Positions 6,694-7,841 of a DNA stretch of 7,841 nucleotides are shown piece by piece. The notes below the pieces were generated by a model. The model made no database searches and was not told where the DNA came from. It saw nothing but the letters and a program-made list of their open reading frames with translations. The DNA comes from JAJFUG01 sp964386505. GTDB taxonomy: Bacteria; Gemmatimonadota; Glassbacteria; GWA2-58-10. The stretch spans positions 1 to 7,841 of the forward strand of contig CAYLSM010000211.1 in assembly GCA_964386505.1 (NCBI GenBank), given 5' to 3'. Position 1 is the first letter of the stretch. Every line of letters starts with the position of its first letter. Position numbers and translations under genes: made by a program.

Positions 6694-7092
6694 ATGTCGA
6701 AGATCGACGAATTGCTGGATGCTGTAAAGTACGACGACAAAGGCCTGGTCACCGCCGTGGCCCAGGACTGCGAGAACGGCCAGGTGCTGATGGTGGCGTT
6801 CATGAACCGCGAGGCCCTGAAAAACACCCTGGAGCGGCGCGTGGCCTGCTACTGGAGCCGCTCGCGCGGCAAGCTCTGGATCAAGGGCGAAACCAGCGGG
6901 CATTTCCAGAAAGTGCGCCACATCTTTTTCGACTGTGACATGGACGCGGTTGTGATGCAGATCGAACAGGTGGGCGGAGCCTGCCACACCGGCTACCGCA
7001 GCTGTTTCTACCGCGAGGTCACGCCCGAGGGCAGCCTGGTCGTGGTGGGCGAAAAAGTCTTCGATGAGGCCGAGACCTACGGAAAAAGCTGA
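6694..7092 (+). CDS. hisI: Phosphoribosyl-AMP cyclohydrolase
   Basis: Third step of histidine synthesis: opens the adenine ring of phosphoribosyl-AMP to give ProFAR. The 132-residue protein is the monofunctional form; no HisE pyrophosphohydrolase domain follows. Seen motifs: VLMVAFMN (31-38), YWSRSRGKLWIKGETSG (53-69), the metal-binding acidic run DCDMDA (80-85), and VGGACHTGYRSCFY (93-106). The zinc ligands expected from family structures are C81, C97 and C104; D80, D82 and D84 bind Mg. ATG 6694 has GGAG (6684-6687) with 6-base spacing, so I prefer it to an in-frame TTG at 6682 that overlaps that SD. No other his gene is in the window. Its 3' end overlaps the presumed tyrA start by 29 bases, implying co-translation. 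Confidence 0.96.
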   Translation: MSKIDELLDAVKYDDKGLVTAVAQDCENGQVLMVAFMNREALKNTLERRVACYWSRSRGKLWIKGETSGHFQKVRHIFFDCDMDAVVMQIEQVGGACHTGYRSCFYREVTPEGSLVVVGEKVFDEAETYGKS

Positions 7093-7841
7093 GACATCCA
7101 AAGCCGCGGCCGCGCTGTATGACACCGTGGCCGTGCTGGGCGTGGGCCTGATCGGCGGGTCGCTGGCCCTGGCGTTCAAGCGTGCGCATGCAGTTCGTTC
7201 TGTGCTGGGGGTGAGCCGTCCAGCCACCATCGAGCGCGCCCTGGAGCTGGGGGTGATCGACGAGGGTTTCCCGCGCGAGCAGGCCGAGCGCGCCCTGGCC
7301 CGCGCCGACCTGGTGGTGCTGGGTGCGCCCGTGTCGGTGATCGTGGAGCAGCTGTCCCACCTGGGGCCGCTTTTCGCCCCCGGCGCCACGGTGACCGATG
7401 TTGGCAGCACCAAGCGCGTCATTGTCGAGGCCGCCCGAACGCACATTCCCGCGGGTGTGCATTTCGTGGGCGGGCACCCGATGGCCGGCTCCGAGAACAC
7501 CGGCGTGGAGGAGGCCGACCCGTTCCTGTTCCAGAATGCGGTCTATGTGATAACTCCCTCCCGTGACGAGGACAGCGCGGCCGCCCGGCGCTACTGCGAG
7601 CTGGTCACCCGGGTCGGGGCGCGGGTGGTGGTGATGACTCCCGAACGTCACGACCGTATCGCGGCCACGATCAGCCACCTGCCGCAGATGCTGGCGGTGA
7701 GCCTGATGGACCTGGCCGCCGAGCAGAACGCGCAGGACAGCTCCACGTTGCAGCTGGCCGCCGGGGGGTTCCGCGACCTGACCCGTATCGCCTCCAGCCC
7801 GTTCGACATCTGGCGCGATATCTGCGCCACCAACGCCGACC
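7064..7841 (+). CDS. tyrA: Prephenate dehydrogenase TyrA (3' end outside window)
   Basis: NAD(P)-dependent oxidative decarboxylation of prephenate to 4-hydroxyphenylpyruvate in tyrosine synthesis (arogenate as substrate is also possible in this family). 259 codons are present and remain open at the right edge. Motifs: Rossmann VAVLGVGLIGGSLALAF (22-38); DVGSTK, whose Ser contacts the substrate; GGHPMAGSENTG, with the conserved catalytic His; HDRIAATISHLP; and GGFRDLTRIASSPFDIW near the edge. No fused chorismate mutase precedes it. The start is the ATG at 7064, inside the end of hisI in another frame; it lacks a good SD, so translation probably depends on ribosomes finishing hisI. Internal GTG codons at 7127 and 7133 would truncate the first beta strand and also lack an SD. 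Confidence 0.93.
   Translation, partial: MRPRPTEKAETSKAAAALYDTVAVLGVGLIGGSLALAFKRAHAVRSVLGVSRPATIERALELGVIDEGFPREQAERALARADLVVLGAPVSVIVEQLSHLGPLFAPGATVTDVGSTKRVIVEAARTHIPAGVHFVGGHPMAGSENTGVEEADPFLFQNAVYVITPSRDEDSAAARRYCELVTRVGARVVVMTPERHDRIAATISHLPQMLAVSLMDLAAEQNAQDSSTLQLAAGGFRDLTRIASSPFDIWRDICATNAD

Noticed and set aside
5050..7500. 816-residue minus-strand frame opposite pgi, hisI and tyrA
   Set aside because: It spans three clear genes and their gaps in antisense, with no domain I recognise. High GC removes stops in this frame.

Overview
The window is a high-GC (visibly G/C-dominated third codon positions) bacterial chromosome segment of ordinary housekeeping genes plus one unusual membrane protein. 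The set (rho, ruvX, mltG, pgi, hisI, tyrA) and clear Shine-Dalgarno sites point to a free-living, envelope-bearing bacterium able to make His and Tyr. Nothing fixes the phylum. The Rho P-loop reads APPRTGKT and the MltG motif reads LESCATVLY rather than the proteobacterial forms, so my guess is a non-proteobacterial high-GC lineage (FCB-type or a candidate phylum), at low confidence. No phage, transposon, CRISPR or RNA gene is visible.

Layout. Positions 1-1496 (minus strand, cut by the left edge) encode a protein with two N-terminal membrane helices, a degenerate Mrr-type restriction-endonuclease-like domain, three tandem zinc ribbons, an Ala/Pro-rich linker and the start of a fourth ribbon. 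Positions 1497-2111 are a 615-base divergent intergenic region. It holds a minus-strand extended -10 promoter, a palindrome over that promoter's -35 position, and one or two plus-strand promoters giving rho a leader of roughly 225-450 nt. rho (2112-3374, TTG start) is followed by a strong nested hairpin without a U-tract and then a near-consensus promoter for ruvX (3537-4004). mltG (4019-5047) starts 14 nt after ruvX with its own strong SD. After a 143-nt gap with a promoter-like site and a hairpin against the RBS come pgi (5191-6633), a second nested U-less hairpin, hisI (6694-7092), and tyrA (from 7064, overlapping hisI by 29 nt, cut by the right edge).

How the genes relate. All plus-strand genes are co-directional and could form one long transcript, but promoter-like sites before ruvX and pgi and hairpins at gene boundaries suggest smaller units: rho; ruvX-mltG (rRNA maturation and peptidoglycan strand termination); pgi-hisI-tyrA (sugar phosphate isomerisation and two amino-acid steps, with hisI-tyrA probably translationally coupled). 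The most novel item is the divergent Mrr-like/zinc-ribbon membrane protein. I see no multi-gene defence or other undescribed system around it in this window.
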